This document shows positions 35,003 through 46,003 of a stretch of DNA of 64,000 nt, in pieces. The stretch comes from Lasiosphaeria ovina (lineage: Eukaryota > Ascomycota > Sordariomycetes > Sordariales > Lasiosphaeriaceae): the NCBI GenBank assembly GCA_033439765.1, contig JAULSN010000004.1, forward strand, positions 1,746,001 to 1,810,000, given 5' to 3'. The notes below the pieces were generated by a model. The model saw only the letters and a list, made by a program, of their open reading frames with translations, was not told the DNA's origin and made no database searches. The position numbers were made by a program, and so were the translations under genes. The stretch's first letter is position 1; every line of letters begins with the position of its first letter.

Positions 35003-38000
35003 TCACGCCTGTAGCGCCATCTCCTCCCGCGCCGCATATGACCCCTTCTTCCACGCCAGCGTCGAGTTGTTCCCCTTGCCGAGCGCCGGCTCGTCGCCGA
35101 CCTTGCCCCAGCCGCCGCCGCCCGGCGTGTTAATGATGATACGGTCGCCCGCCTTCATGGGGGCGCTGTTCTTGGCGCCGAGGTTGATGAAGCGCTCCTC
35201 GAACCCTTGCTCTTCCCCGCCAGCCTCACTCTTCTGGAGCCTCCGCAGGCTCGTCTCCCAGCTCGCCTTCTGCACCTTGCGCACCCACAGGTTGAGGCCG
35301 CACTCGGCGTCCTCGCCACCAACCATGCCGTAGGGCCGGTAGACACGCCGCTCGCTGAGGATCGACACCTGCACGGGGATGCGGAACTCAATGTCGCGCA
35401 CGACGCCGTCGCCGCCGCGGTGCTGGCCGCGGCCGCCAGACCCTTTGCGGATCGAGAACTCTCGTAGCAGGATGGGGTACCGCCTCTCAAATACTTCCGA
35501 GTCTGTGATGCGTGTGTTGGTCATGTGCGTGTGCACTCCGTCTGTGCCCTCCCAGTACGAGCCGGCGCCGCTGCCGCCCGCAATGGTCTCGTAGTAGCCA
35601 AAGCCGCGCACCTCGGCCTCGCCCGTTACATTGCCACCAAAGCCAAACGTCAGGTTGTTGCAGTCGCCCTGGCTGGCAGCGCAAGCCTCAAACGCCTTGA
35701 ATATGACGTCAGTCACGCGCTGGCTGGTCAAGACGTTGCCGCCCACAACGGCGGCGTTGTCTGACGGCGACAGCAGGCTCTGGGGTGGGATCTTGACCGT
35801 GATGGGCTTGAGGCATCCCTGGTTGAGCGGGATGTCCTCAGAGATCATGCAGCGGAGCGTGTAGATGATGGCGCTGTACGACACGGCTTCAGGGGCATTG
35901 ATGTTGCCGTAGACCTCCGGGCCGGTGCCCTCAAAGTCGAAGACAGCCTCGCCCTTCTCGGCGTCAATGGTGATCTTGAGACGGATCGGGCTGCCGTCGT
36001 CCATAAAGTCGACCGCCGAGAGCTCCTTGCCCTCGAACCGCTTGGATACCGTCTTGAGCAGGTTCCGGACCTGCAGCTCGGCGTTGTTCTGGATTGCCAC
36101 CATGTAGAACTGGACCGTGTCCTCGCCGTACTCGTCGATGAGCATCTCGATGAGCGAGATACCCTTCTGGTTGGCCGAAACCTGCGCCCGAAGGTCGTTA
36201 ATGTTATCCGCCAAGCATCTAGTCCCGCTGCAGCCCGGATACTGCGCCGGCTCCTTGTACAGAAGCTCGACTACCCTCTGCTCGTTGAATTTACCCTCGC
36301 TGACCAACTTTTCACTCTTGATCGCCGCACCCTCTTGGTAAAGTTCGCGAGAGTGTGGCGGCATGCTACCGGCTGTGATGCCACCAATGTCTGCATGGTG
36401 TGCTCGCGACGCCGCATAGAAGAGGATCTTGTCTCCAGCCTCGTTAAATGCAGGCATTAGCAGGGTGATATCTGGCAGATGCGTCCCGCCATATGATGGA
36501 TGGTTCGAGATGATGACATCTCCTTTGCTCAACTTGCCCCTCCAGATCTCTGCCTGGCGTCGAACACAAGTCGACATGGAACCTGGCGAAGACCGATTAG
36601 ACATCATTTATAGAGCAGATAATGCTGTGTAAAGACGTACCAAGATGTACTGGTAAATGAGGAGCATTGGCCACCAGACCGCCAGTGGCGTCGAAGATGG
36701 CGCACGAAAAGTCCAGCCGTTCTTTCACGTTTGTGCTTACACTCGTCTTCTGGAGCGCCCTGCCCATTTGCTCGGCGATGGCCATGAACCTGTGGCCAAA
36801 GATGCTGAGATTGATAGGGTCCACCTCACGCTCGCCTGTCGCTGTCGAGGATCTGTCAAATGTCAGCTGAGCTTGGTAGAAATCCTAGCCAAGAATGGGT
36901 TCGTACGTGTCCTTCTCCCCCTCTGTGTTCTGTATGTCAATGACGACGTGCGTCTCAAGTACCAACGCGGTGGATTCAGGGGTAACGACAATGGTCTGAG
37001 TGCCATCTGCTAACATAGCGGGACCTTTGATAGAAGTCCCGACCGCAAGATCCCCAAGCTTGTAGATTGGGGTGCCTAGGCGGCCGCCTTGGAAGAAGAC
37101 CTTTGCCTCAGAGTGCTGCTTCTCGGCCGACACTTCATGTCGACTAACAGATTTTAGTTGCTCGTCCACAGTCTTCTCACTGTATCTGAAACTCTTGCCA
37201 ATACCCCGGACCCGAACATCATCGACAATAATGTCCCTGTCGTCCAATGTGAAGCCAAATTCATAGCGGTGGTGCTCCACAAACGCCTTCCCAAAACTCC
37301 AGTCGTTGGCACCTTCCTTGCTGGGTTTGATGATCATGAGAGCAGACTCGGTGCCGCGGTATCTCATGTTTAGGTACTCCTCAAACACAATCTCACTGTC
37401 CTCGAAGCCCTGGTCTCTCAGCGTTTGGCGAGACTTGTCCTTTAGTGCACCCATCTTAGTCTTGAGCTCGCCCACTGCGGCGCCCTCGTCCTTCCAGATC
37501 TTGGAATCCGGTTCCTGCCTTTCATCCACCACGTCGGCCAGGGCCATGCCGTAGGCGGAGAGGACGGACGAGTATCGGTGGATGAGAATCTGCTTGATGC
37601 CCAGAGCCTCGGCGATGGCAACAGCGTGCTGGCCTCCTGCACCTCCAAACGTCGCCAGGCGGTGCTTGGACGAGTCGTGCCCCTTGGCCTCTGTAATGCT
37701 TCGGATAGGCCGTGTCATGGCCTCGTTTGCCACAGTGAGGAATCCGTAGGCGACTTCATCGACTTCCATCTGCTTTCCCGTCTCCTTGTTGATCTGATCC
37801 GCCAGCTCCTGGAGCGCCCGCTTGCTGGCTTCCGGATCCAGGCCCTCGTCTTCGTTCTTGCCAAAGATCTTTGGAAAGAACTCAGGCAGCAGCCGCCCCA
37901 GATACAAGTTTGCATCGGTAACGGTGGCAGGCCCCCCCTTTCGATAGCAGGCTGGCCCGGGGTGAGCGCCGGCCGAGTCCGGGCCGACCACAAAGAGCCC

Positions 38001-39188
38001 GTTTCGGAAAAACAGCATCGACCCGCCGCCTGCGGCAACCGTGTTGATATCCAGCTGGGGAGACTGTATCGTGACGCCCGCTGTGGTGGTCTCAAAAGTG
38101 TGGTCATATCGGCCTTCGCCGTAGCGCGAGACGTCGGTGCTGGTGCCGCCCATGTCGAAGCCGATGACGGGGATTCTGGTGTTCGCATCGTAGGATGTGG
38201 TGGCATAGCCGACGACGCCGCCTGCCGGACCCGACAGGATGGCTTTTAGGCCCGTGAACTTTTCGACATCCACAAGGCCGCCGTCGCTCTGCATGAACTC
38301 GCAGCGAGCACCGCGGGCGCCCTTCTGCTTCACGCTCTTGGATCCTAGGCCGCCCTCGAAGCCCTGCTGAAAGCCGGAGATGTACTTTTTGATGGTGGGG
38401 GTCAGGTACGCATCGGCGCACACAGAAGTGGCCCGTGAAACCAGCTTGATCATGGGCATCAGCTCGTGGCTGAGCGAGACGTGGCCAAACCCAATCTCCC
38501 TGGCAACCTCGCCGACGAGGGCCTCGTGGTCCGGGAACGTGTACGCGTGCATCAGACAGACGGCTATGCTCCTGATGCCGCCGTCGAATATCTGCTGCAG
38601 CTGGCTACGGATCGTGTCTCGCTGGGGCCGCTGCAGAATGCGCACAGCCTCGCCCGACAAGCCCATGACTATGTCGGCAGTCCTGGACTCGGCGGTGCCG
38701 GCGCGGGCGTCGGACTTTGTGAGGTGGCGCTCGGGATCCTCGGCATAGTCCTCGAGGGTGACTCGCTCGTCGATCTCGACGACGGCCGAGTAGAGGACCT
38801 GGGGCTTCTTGATGGCCAGGTCGAAGATGTCGGGGCGCGACTGGTTGCCGATGACGAGGCAGTCCTTGAAGCCCTTGGTGACGACGAGGGCGATGGTCTC
38901 GCCCTTGCGCTCGAGCAGGGCATTGGTGGCGACGGTGGTGCCCATGCGGATAGAGTCGATCTGGGCCGTGTCGAGGGGCTCGCCGCGCGGAATGTCGCGC
39001 TGCAGAAAGTGCGACATGATGCGGCGGATGCCCTCGAGCGGCGCATCGCTGTAGTTGGCCGGGTCCTCGGAGAGCAGCTTGATGACGACATCGTCGCCGT
39101 TGAAGTTGCCCACGCAGTCGGTAAAGGTGCCGCCACGGTCAATGGCAATCCTGATGCCCCGGTCTTTTTCTGCACCGGCTGAGCCCAT
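35003..39188 (-). CDS. 5-oxoprolinase (ATP-hydrolysing), fused HyuA-HyuB type
   Basis: Opens 5-oxo-L-proline to L-glutamate using ATP, in the gamma-glutamyl (glutathione) cycle, in the cytosol. Three exons give 1357 aa: 39188-36907, 36852-36641 and 36582-35003 (introns 53 and 58 bp; frames agree). The N-terminal half is hydantoinase A-like, with the nucleotide-binding [14 protein letters not shown] near residue 13 and a second [10 protein letters not shown] motif in the middle. The C-terminal half is hydantoinase B-like, starting at [12 protein letters not shown] and including [13 protein letters not shown] and [13 protein letters not shown]. The introns lie at the A/B junction and shortly after it. 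Length suits the single-chain eukaryotic enzyme (about 1270-1360 aa). Neighbours give no functional link. Confidence 0.95.
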
Positions 39189-39870
39189 TTTGCAAGGAGC
39201 CTCTACTGCCCTACTCTAGGTACGCCCGACTAGGCGCAATTCTTTCCACCTCGTGCCTTCCCGGATTAGACTTCGTGACACCCGAGGAAAGTGTATCTGG
39301 ATGTGGTGGTGTGAGTGTGGGGCTGTTGCCTTGTGCCCTCTTTCCTTGTCTGATATCCCTAAATTACTAGTAATGGACACCTAACTAAAAAAAAAGATAA
39401 AAAAAAAAAAGATAAAAAATTGCGAGATATAAGCTGCAGGACGGAAGAAGAAGAAGGGTTGCCAGAAACGCACCCTTTGATCCCATGGACCGAGTCGCTT
39501 TTATATCGCCATTAGATGCCATCGTCCCAGGTTCCGGCCGCCGGCGGGGAGTGTCGTGTCCAAGGGCCCGGCTGCCGATCGGGTTCAGTGACAAGTCCTT
39601 CCCCCACCTCCCTAGCCGTCGGGCATGATCCCCGATCTGCTAGCGGTGACGCCACTGACAAATGCCGCTTTCAGGGGTGGGCAATTGATCTTGGCATCGC
39701 TGATCTGCAGCGACGTGAGTCTTTTTCATCTGTTGTCTTTGGACTATAAATCTGGTACAACGCGACCAGAGGAGATGAAATTTTTTTGTAAAATTATTAA
39801 ATGATATAAAATTACCGAGTCATAGACTCGCAGTCGGCCCCTCCGGCTCGGAGCTTGCCGGCCATGTCCG
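39189..39870. other. Intergenic region between 5-oxoprolinase and GNAT genes
   Basis: 682 bp holding the 5-oxoprolinase promoter and the 3' end of the GNAT transcript. An A-rich stretch with GATA units lies at 39386-39419. No gene seen. Confidence 0.6.
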
Positions 39871-40527
39871 CTACCGACTCCCCCCATCCGTGCCAAGGGC
39901 CCTGAGCTGCTCCCACTCGCCCTCCAACATGCTGAACAAGACGATATCGTGCCACTTGCGCTCAAAGTAGACGGCGTCGCGGTTGCGGCCCTCTTCGACG
40001 AAGCCGAGCTTGCGGTACAGCGCGAGGGCGCCCGGGTTGAAGTCAAACGCCGCGAGGCTGATGCAGTGCAGGTTGCCGCGCTGGAAGCCCCAATCGAGCG
40101 CCCAGTTGATGGCCTCGCCGCCGTAGCCCTTGCCGCGGAACGGCGCCGACACGCTGACGGAGATCTCGCCGCCGCGGTTGTGCGCGTGGTACTTGGGCCA
40201 CATGTTGAGGATGCCGATGGGCGCAAGCCTCTGGTCTGCCGCCGCCGCCGCCGCCGCATCCTCGGCGGCGGGCTTCAGACAGAAACACACCCTCAGTATG
40301 CTGTTGGAGCTCACCGACTGCACCAGCGAGCTCTTGGTCGACGGCGCGCAGAGGCGCCCGAAGCCGAGCGTCGCGATGACGGGGTCGTTGTCAATGTGTT
40401 TCCAGAGGAACGTCTTGTCCTCGTTGTCGTCTTCAATTGCCCGGAACACGAGCCGCTCGCTCTGCCAGACATGCGCAAAAGACGCCGCCGTGCCCGAAAC
40501 TTGCCCTTGTTCTGTTTCCTTCGCCAT
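39871..40527 (-). CDS. GNAT-family N-acetyltransferase (RimJ/RimL-like)
   Basis: Transfers acetyl from acetyl-CoA to an amine, probably a protein N-terminus or a small molecule; substrate unknown. Single exon, 218 aa, from the ATG at 40527. The fold is recognisable: an N-terminal LVFRAIEDD strand, the acetyl-CoA loop RGKGYGG (near residue 131) after the ISVSVSAPF strand, and the closing ALALYRKLGFVEEGR helix-strand followed by WHDIVLFSML, typical of the RimJ/RimL-like Acetyltransf_3 group. An eight-residue region rich in alanine near residue 92 comes from a GCC-type repeat and is probably a loop insertion. Same strand as 5-oxoprolinase, 0.7 kb upstream of it. Confidence 0.88.
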   Translation of the reverse strand: MAKETEQGQVSGTAASFAHVWQSERLVFRAIEDDNEDKTFLWKHIDNDPVIATLGFGRLCAPSTKSSLVQSVSSNSILRVCFCLKPAAEDAAAAAAADQRLAPIGILNMWPKYHAHNRGGEISVSVSAPFRGKGYGGEAINWALDWGFQRGNLHCISLAAFDFNPGALALYRKLGFVEEGRNRDAVYFERKWHDIVLFSMLEGEWEQLRALGTDGGSR

Positions 40528-41287
40528 GTTTCGCCTCTTCCAAGAGATGCGCTTGCTGGCCTGCTAGACTGCATGTTAGTGTGGCTTTTTGATAGCTTGC
40601 GCGGAGTTGGGCACACGACTTACTAAAACGGTAATAACTTGAAAGGCGAGGAACTAGAACCGGTGGAAAGATGGATATCAATAGCTAATCAAGACGTCGT
40701 CCTTGCGGGGAGTGAGCCAAGATATTTGTTTCATACGCTCTTATACGCTAGTCGTACAAGACCGTGAGTCAGCCCGGCGAAGTTGCACTGCGACATTCTA
40801 AATCTTTCCAATTAAGTCGGCTCAATGCTACAGCACTACAACCTCCACCCTCGCTCTTCCTCCTGCCTCTCTGGGAATCCTGCGGCCAGTTCACGGCGAT
40901 TCAGTGGACCACGCACTTGGGGGCCGATAGCTCCGACGCAGCCGAGTGGAGCGAGTGGACCGTCCTGGGAGTCCGATAATTATAACATATTGCTGCTGTC
41001 ATGTTGAACGGTCTCATATGGACACCTCCTGAAGTGAATACACCCCTCACAAGTTGCTTATGGAGACTGTATTTATGGCCCCAATTCCAGGCAATATGTG
41101 CAAGTGAAAGCGCCAACCATTATTGTACAATCGTTACCTCGTGACCCGTAGACCCTAACCACCATCCTGCCGAGGAGTAAAAGAACAAGCAAAACGAAAT
41201 AGCTCAAGAATGCCTCAATCCGGAAATGCAAAACTCTCAATTTGCCATTCCAAGTCCATGGGACCCAGCCATCACAGCTGCTTCTGA
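40528..41287. other. Intergenic region between GNAT and Sub1/PC4 genes
   Basis: 760 bp containing the GNAT promoter and the Sub1/PC4 3' end. No gene or repeat of note seen. Confidence 0.5.
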
Positions 41288-41952
41288 CTAGTCCTCCTCG
41301 TCGTCGACCTCTTCGTCGACCTCTTCGTCGCTCGTCTCCTCGATGTTAGCCTTTTTCTTCTTGGCGCTCTTGGCCGTTGGCTCCTTGGCCGGGGCGGCCG
41401 CCGCCGGAGCTGCAGAGGTTGTCTCCTGGCTGACAATGGCAAGGCCCTTTGAGAGGAGGCTGGAGTTGAGCTCCGGGATGATGCTGAGGAGGTTGTTGTA
41501 CTGCTCCAGAGAAAGAGAAATGCCCTGCACATAAAGAGAGCGAGCGGTTAGTAGCAAAACACTTGCACGCAATGTGCAGCGACATGCCACGCGACCGGAG
41601 ATGGCGGCAGATGGGGCGGACGGCTCACCTTCTTGCCAGGCTTCGCCTCGCCGTTAGAGTCGGTGTAGTACTCGCGAATGTTAATCAACGTGTTGCCCTT
41701 AAAAGTCGACGAGCCAATGCGCCGGTTCTTGCCAATCTAGAGAAATTCGCAGAAGTCTCAGCGGCGGGCGGTTCATGCAATGACGAGACCGAAGGGAAAA
41801 CTGACCTCCCAGTAGGTATTGCCTTCGGCGTCGGAGCCTTTCCCTAGCGGTTGCTCTTTGGCGGCGGCTTTGCTATTTGCGCCCTTGGACTTCTTGACCT
41901 GGGGCCTCTCTTCCTCGCTCTCGTACTCAATCTGCCGCTTTTTGGGAGGCAT
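41288..41952 (-). CDS. SUB1: Transcriptional coactivator Sub1/PC4
   Basis: Single-stranded-DNA-binding coactivator of RNA polymerase II, also involved in stress response and genome stability; nuclear. Three exons give 163 aa: 41952-41806, 41736-41629 and 41524-41288 (introns 69 and 104 bp, both phase 0). The start MPPKKRQ is followed by a Lys/Glu-rich tail. The PC4 domain spans residues about 47-105: YWEIGKNRRIG, STFKGNTLINIREYY, then PGKKGISLSLEQYNNLL. A C-terminal Ala-rich segment and an acidic tail (repeated DEEVDEEV) follow. The order is the usual fungal one. It shares an 823-bp divergent promoter with the sorting nexin gene. Confidence 0.93.
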
Positions 41953-42775
41953 GGGGCGCAACTGGTATGGATGATGAGACTTGAGATAAAATATGAAAAT
42001 TAGACTGAGAAAGGTGTGAAAGGTCGAGTGAGCGCTTCTCAGGTGGGTCAAGAACGTTACGTGACTGGAATGTGTGTTCCAATATTGGTAGAACTACTCC
42101 AAGTTGTTGGTTTATGGCTCGATTTTGGGAGAGAATGAAAGGTACCGCGCTAGAAAGAAATTGAATGTGCGCCTGGCATACCAGGTACAGCTGTGTTTGA
42201 CGCGACAATGGCTGGCTGTGACGTTGGGTCGTGCCTTCCGCCAACTCCCAACGCGAATGCACGTGACCTGGTCAATCTATCGATCGCCACGTAATTTACT
42301 ACTGCACGGGCCAGCTGGTTGGAAACTGCTAGACAGCCCGTGTTTGAGATGTCAGACGGGTGCCAAGCAATTAAGAGAGCAAAACCGACCAGGGGTTCGG
42401 AAGTGCTGGAGGACGCCCCTTAAAAATAGGGCTGTTTGGCGATCCGGGGACTTCTCGAAACACCGAACACATCATCAGCCTCTTACTTCCTTTTTTGCTG
42501 CCAATTTCTATCGCTACGACCCGGGTCTCACTTGACACCCGTCTTGTCGAAAGCTAACGAAAAAGCGGCGCCCTCCCCCCGCTCAATTCCGATCCACCGT
42601 TGTTCCCAGGCCGTTGGATTGACCCAGGCAGTCCGATCCGGGGCGACTCCCGTTTGTTCCAACGCCGGCTGTCGCTTGCTCGACAGACCAACCGAAACCA
42701 CCGAGACAGACGCCATTGTACAACATCCACCTTCCCAATTACGGCTGCGATTATCCAGACAGCGCTTGCGCATTT
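41953..42775. promoter_or_regulatory. Divergent promoter region, Sub1/PC4 and sorting nexin
   Basis: 823 bp between two start codons facing away from each other. It must hold both promoters. I see no clear TATA box; ORFs inside it are chance frames. Confidence 0.6.
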
Positions 42776-45700
42776 ATGACCCAAGAAGATGCACATACTC
42801 TGGGCGCCACACCCGACAACATGGAAGAAAAGCGCACGACAGACGCCGACGCGGCCGAGTCAATTGCGAAACCGGAACTAGTCAGCCACAGTCCGGCCCT
42901 CCCGAGCCCACAAGAGGAGGAGGATTTCAAGGCCAAGATCTTCCAATTCCTTGCGACTGCCACCCCCGGTACTCTAGGGGGAGTCGCTGCGGCCCTTGCG
43001 GCCGTCACTTACTTCATACTCGGCCAGATTGGCCTTGTCTTGATCGGCGCATTCGGAGGCATATTGTTGTTCGTGCAATGGGAGCAGCGGAACGCCGAGG
43101 TTGCCCGTATCGTTCAGGGGGAGAGGGGTATTGATATTCTGGCGAGACTGCTCGATGCGAGAAAGGGCCAGGAGACGGCGTCGCCGGGCGGGCTGGGCGC
43201 AGACGACCAGCAAGAGATGTGGGATCGCGCCTTTGACGAATTCGAGCCCGAGACCCGCGAGGCGCTGGACGGGCTTGTTGATGCCGTTGTTCGCGACTAC
43301 ATCAAGTGGTGGTATGCGCCGATTGTGCCCTCGGACAAGTTCTTCCCCTTGGCCTGCCGCAAAACTCTCACCTCGTTTATTTCAACCGTCGCCGGCCATC
43401 TGAGCAGGAAGCGGCCGGTAGACGCCTTCTTGGACTTTCTTACTAACTCGTCTTCCATCGTCATCGTCTTCTTCTCCGAGTTGTCGAATGTCTTTTCTGA
43501 ATTGCCCTCCGAGTCCAAACTGCCAGCGTCAGACGCCGTGTACAACTACCTTGCTGCGCATCCCGACTCGAATCTGTCCAACCTTTTGAACGAGAGGCAA
43601 CAGGCCGGCAAGTTTAGGATGGTTGCCGAAGATATACTGGGTTTTTTGGATAAACCAACGTACGAATGCGATCCCGCCAAGGTCTTTTTGAGAGAGATTC
43701 TGGCCGGGGTCGTTCTAGAAAAGACGCTCCAGACATGTTCAAAGCCCGAGTGGATCAACTCGTGGATAGTTCACCTGCTAGAGGCAGGGGAGCCCGACTT
43801 TAGTCAAGTCATCGACGAGGGAATGCAAACGCGGCCGTCGACAGATATTGCCTTTGCCGATATAGACGGCAACGTGGGCAATATCGGCCTCACCAAGGGA
43901 AATAGGAACTCCTTTGAGATGGAGAAAGCGCGCCGCAAGGAGTCCATGGTGCATAAGAAGAAGCTTAGCAAAGCCGAAGAAGAAATGGAAATGGCCATGG
44001 AAGAGGTCAAGCGGCTCAATCAGATGATTGAGAAAGAAGATGCACGACGAACTGGCTCGCAGACTTCTTCTGGGCCGATCCCTGTCAGTGTCGGGTCGGT
44101 GCATCAGGAATCTAGAGATTCAAAGAGCGCGGCCGAGGCTTCGGAGAGGCTTGCCGACGCATTCAAGCGCAACGCGGACGAGTTGGACATCCAAAACGAA
44201 TCTCTCGAAAAGCACATAGCCGCTCGCAGAGAGCAGCATTCCCTCGAGCTCTCGCCTAGGGATCTCGCCAAGGAGGCGAGATCTAGCGATTCAGCATCTA
44301 GCGGGAACGACATTATCCACACGCCATTGACGCCGCATTCGCCCATGACTACGTCCAGTCAAGAGCCGTCCCCGACGCACAATGCGACAGCTCAGTTTAC
44401 GCATTTTGGTCAAATCGTCCCCCCCTTGCGGGAAGAAGCCGATAGCGTTGCGGACGAGCCTCGCAAGCCAGCCCCACTGACTCTGCACAATGCGACAATC
44501 ACCGTTCTGGACGAGCCAGGCGACAAGGGACGGATGAAAGCAAGGCCTACCTGGGACTACCTAGTGCAGATCGAGCCGGCAACGTCGGACTACCCGGGGT
44601 GGATGATTATCAGGAAGTACGCGGACTTTGAGCGGCTCCACGAGGTGCTAAGACGAATCGCTGCCATCACCGGAGCCAGCGCCTTCACAGAGCAGCATAA
44701 CGCGCTGCCCTCGTGGAAAGTCCACACGCGGTCGTCTCTGCGAGGCGAGCTGGAACGATATGTCCGGGACGCGTGTTGGTACCAGAGCCTAGCAGAAAGC
44801 GAGGGGATGAAACGGTTTTTGGAAAGGGACCAAGCCAACATGCCGGCCGGTTCGAAAATGGGGTTCCAGGCAATTGAGAAGCTCGGCAAGAATGTCTTTG
44901 ACGTGCTGACGAGCGCCCCCATGGAAGGCTCGAAAGCCGTCGTCGGCGGCGTAACGGGCATGCTGGGGAACATTGGCCTAGTCCCGCGCAAGGCACCCGC
45001 CTCTGTCGTCACTCTTCCGCCCACGCCCTCAACATTGCAAGACGTGACTGCGGCTAGTCGCCTCTCCATGTCGACCCTGCCACGGGCGGACAGCACCACA
45101 TCCATCAACGGGTCCCGCAGAGCACGAGACAGCATGGACAGTCAGCGGTCGTCGGTCGTCGCCATGCAGCCTACCAAAATCGCGCCCATGGAGCGTCGTC
45201 CCAGCTACGATTCCCGCGGCGAGGCTGAGACTGAGAGCGTGCGCCTGTCACGAAACTCGGCCAGGAACAGTCGCGAACATAGCCGGGCGTCAAGCTTGGC
45301 GCCGGCCCGATCACCTTCGGCTCTAAGCCTGGAGGGGTTCAGGCTTCCGCCGCCGCCGGACACGATGCCCGACGACTACCAGTCCCCCACCAGCCCGGCC
45401 CTTGGCAGATCGAACGAATTTCAGTCGCACTCGCGCTCGCTCACGATGCCGGCCCTCAGCGGGCAACGCAACAACGGCGCCCAATCAAGGTCTGCCAAGC
45501 AATTCTCCAGGCTGTCGGAGCAGGAGACGCGAGTGGCCGTCGAGCTTCTCTTCGCCGTTATCAACGAGCTGTACACTCTGTCGTCGGCATGGAACATCCG
45601 GCGCACTCTGCTTGCGGCAGCCAAGTCGTTTCTCCTGCGGCCGGGGAATCCTTCGCTCCTCTCGATCCAAAATCTGATCCAGTTGTCGGTTATCGACGCC

Positions 45701-46003
45701 AACGTGGCGGACAGCGCCCTCGCGGCGCACCTCAAGAAGCTCCGGGAGAACGTGCTGCCGACGGAGCAAGAGCGGGCTGCATGGCCGGCGGAGATGAGCA
45801 GCGACGATAAGGAGAAGCTACGGGTCAAAGCAAGGAAGCTGCTGATCGAGAGCGGTGTGCCGGCGGCGCTGATGGGAGTCATGGGCCAGGCGGCCACCTC
45901 TGATGCTCTGGGTCGGCTCTTTGACTGCCTGCAGGTCGAGGAGGTGGCCAGGGGTCTGATGTTTGGCATCATGCTGCAGGCGGTGAGGACGATTACGCAT
46001 TGA
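42776..46003 (+). CDS. PXA/PX/nexin-C domain sorting nexin (Mdm1/Snx13-25 group)
   Basis: Membrane-anchored phosphoinositide-binding protein, likely at endosome, vacuole or ER contact sites. Single exon, 1075 aa; I chose the ATG at 42776, as the open frame further upstream lacks an ATG. Order: hydrophobic hairpin at about 66-100; PXA domain about 140-350 (DAVVRDYIKWWYAPI, RPVDAFLDFL); coiled coil around 400-440 (KKKLSKAEEEMEMAMEEVKR); long Ser-rich linker with a second charged helix (about 465-520); PX domain about 580-690, with the phosphoinositide-loop IIRKYADFERLHEVLRR and LPSWKVHTRSSLRGELERY; Ser/Arg-rich linker; nexin C-terminal domain about 920-1075 (LFAVINELYTLSSAWNIRRTL). No RGS domain is visible between PXA and PX, unlike metazoan Snx13. 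This matches fungal proteins of this layout, including Mdm1-like ones. Confidence 0.9.
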   Translation: MTQEDAHTLGATPDNMEEKRTTDADAAESIAKPELVSHSPALPSPQEEEDFKAKIFQFLATATPGTLGGVAAALAAVTYFILGQIGLVLIGAFGGILLFVQWEQRNAEVARIVQGERGIDILARLLDARKGQETASPGGLGADDQQEMWDRAFDEFEPETREALDGLVDAVVRDYIKWWYAPIVPSDKFFPLACRKTLTSFISTVAGHLSRKRPVDAFLDFLTNSSSIVIVFFSELSNVFSELPSESKLPASDAVYNYLAAHPDSNLSNLLNERQQAGKFRMVAEDILGFLDKPTYECDPAKVFLREILAGVVLEKTLQTCSKPEWINSWIVHLLEAGEPDFSQVIDEGMQTRPSTDIAFADIDGNVGNIGLTKGNRNSFEMEKARRKESMVHKKKLSKAEEEMEMAMEEVKRLNQMIEKEDARRTGSQTSSGPIPVSVGSVHQESRDSKSAAEASERLADAFKRNADELDIQNESLEKHIAARREQHSLELSPRDLAKEARSSDSASSGNDIIHTPLTPHSPMTTSSQEPSPTHNATAQFTHFGQIVPPLREEADSVADEPRKPAPLTLHNATITVLDEPGDKGRMKARPTWDYLVQIEPATSDYPGWMIIRKYADFERLHEVLRRIAAITGASAFTEQHNALPSWKVHTRSSLRGELERYVRDACWYQSLAESEGMKRFLERDQANMPAGSKMGFQAIEKLGKNVFDVLTSAPMEGSKAVVGGVTGMLGNIGLVPRKAPASVVTLPPTPSTLQDVTAASRLSMSTLPRADSTTSINGSRRARDSMDSQRSSVVAMQPTKIAPMERRPSYDSRGEAETESVRLSRNSARNSREHSRASSLAPARSPSALSLEGFRLPPPPDTMPDDYQSPTSPALGRSNEFQSHSRSLTMPALSGQRNNGAQSRSAKQFSRLSEQETRVAVELLFAVINELYTLSSAWNIRRTLLAAAKSFLLRPGNPSLLSIQNLIQLSVIDANVADSALAAHLKKLRENVLPTEQERAAWPAEMSSDDKEKLRVKARKLLIESGVPAALMGVMGQAATSDALGRLFDCLQVEEVARGLMFGIMLQAVRTITH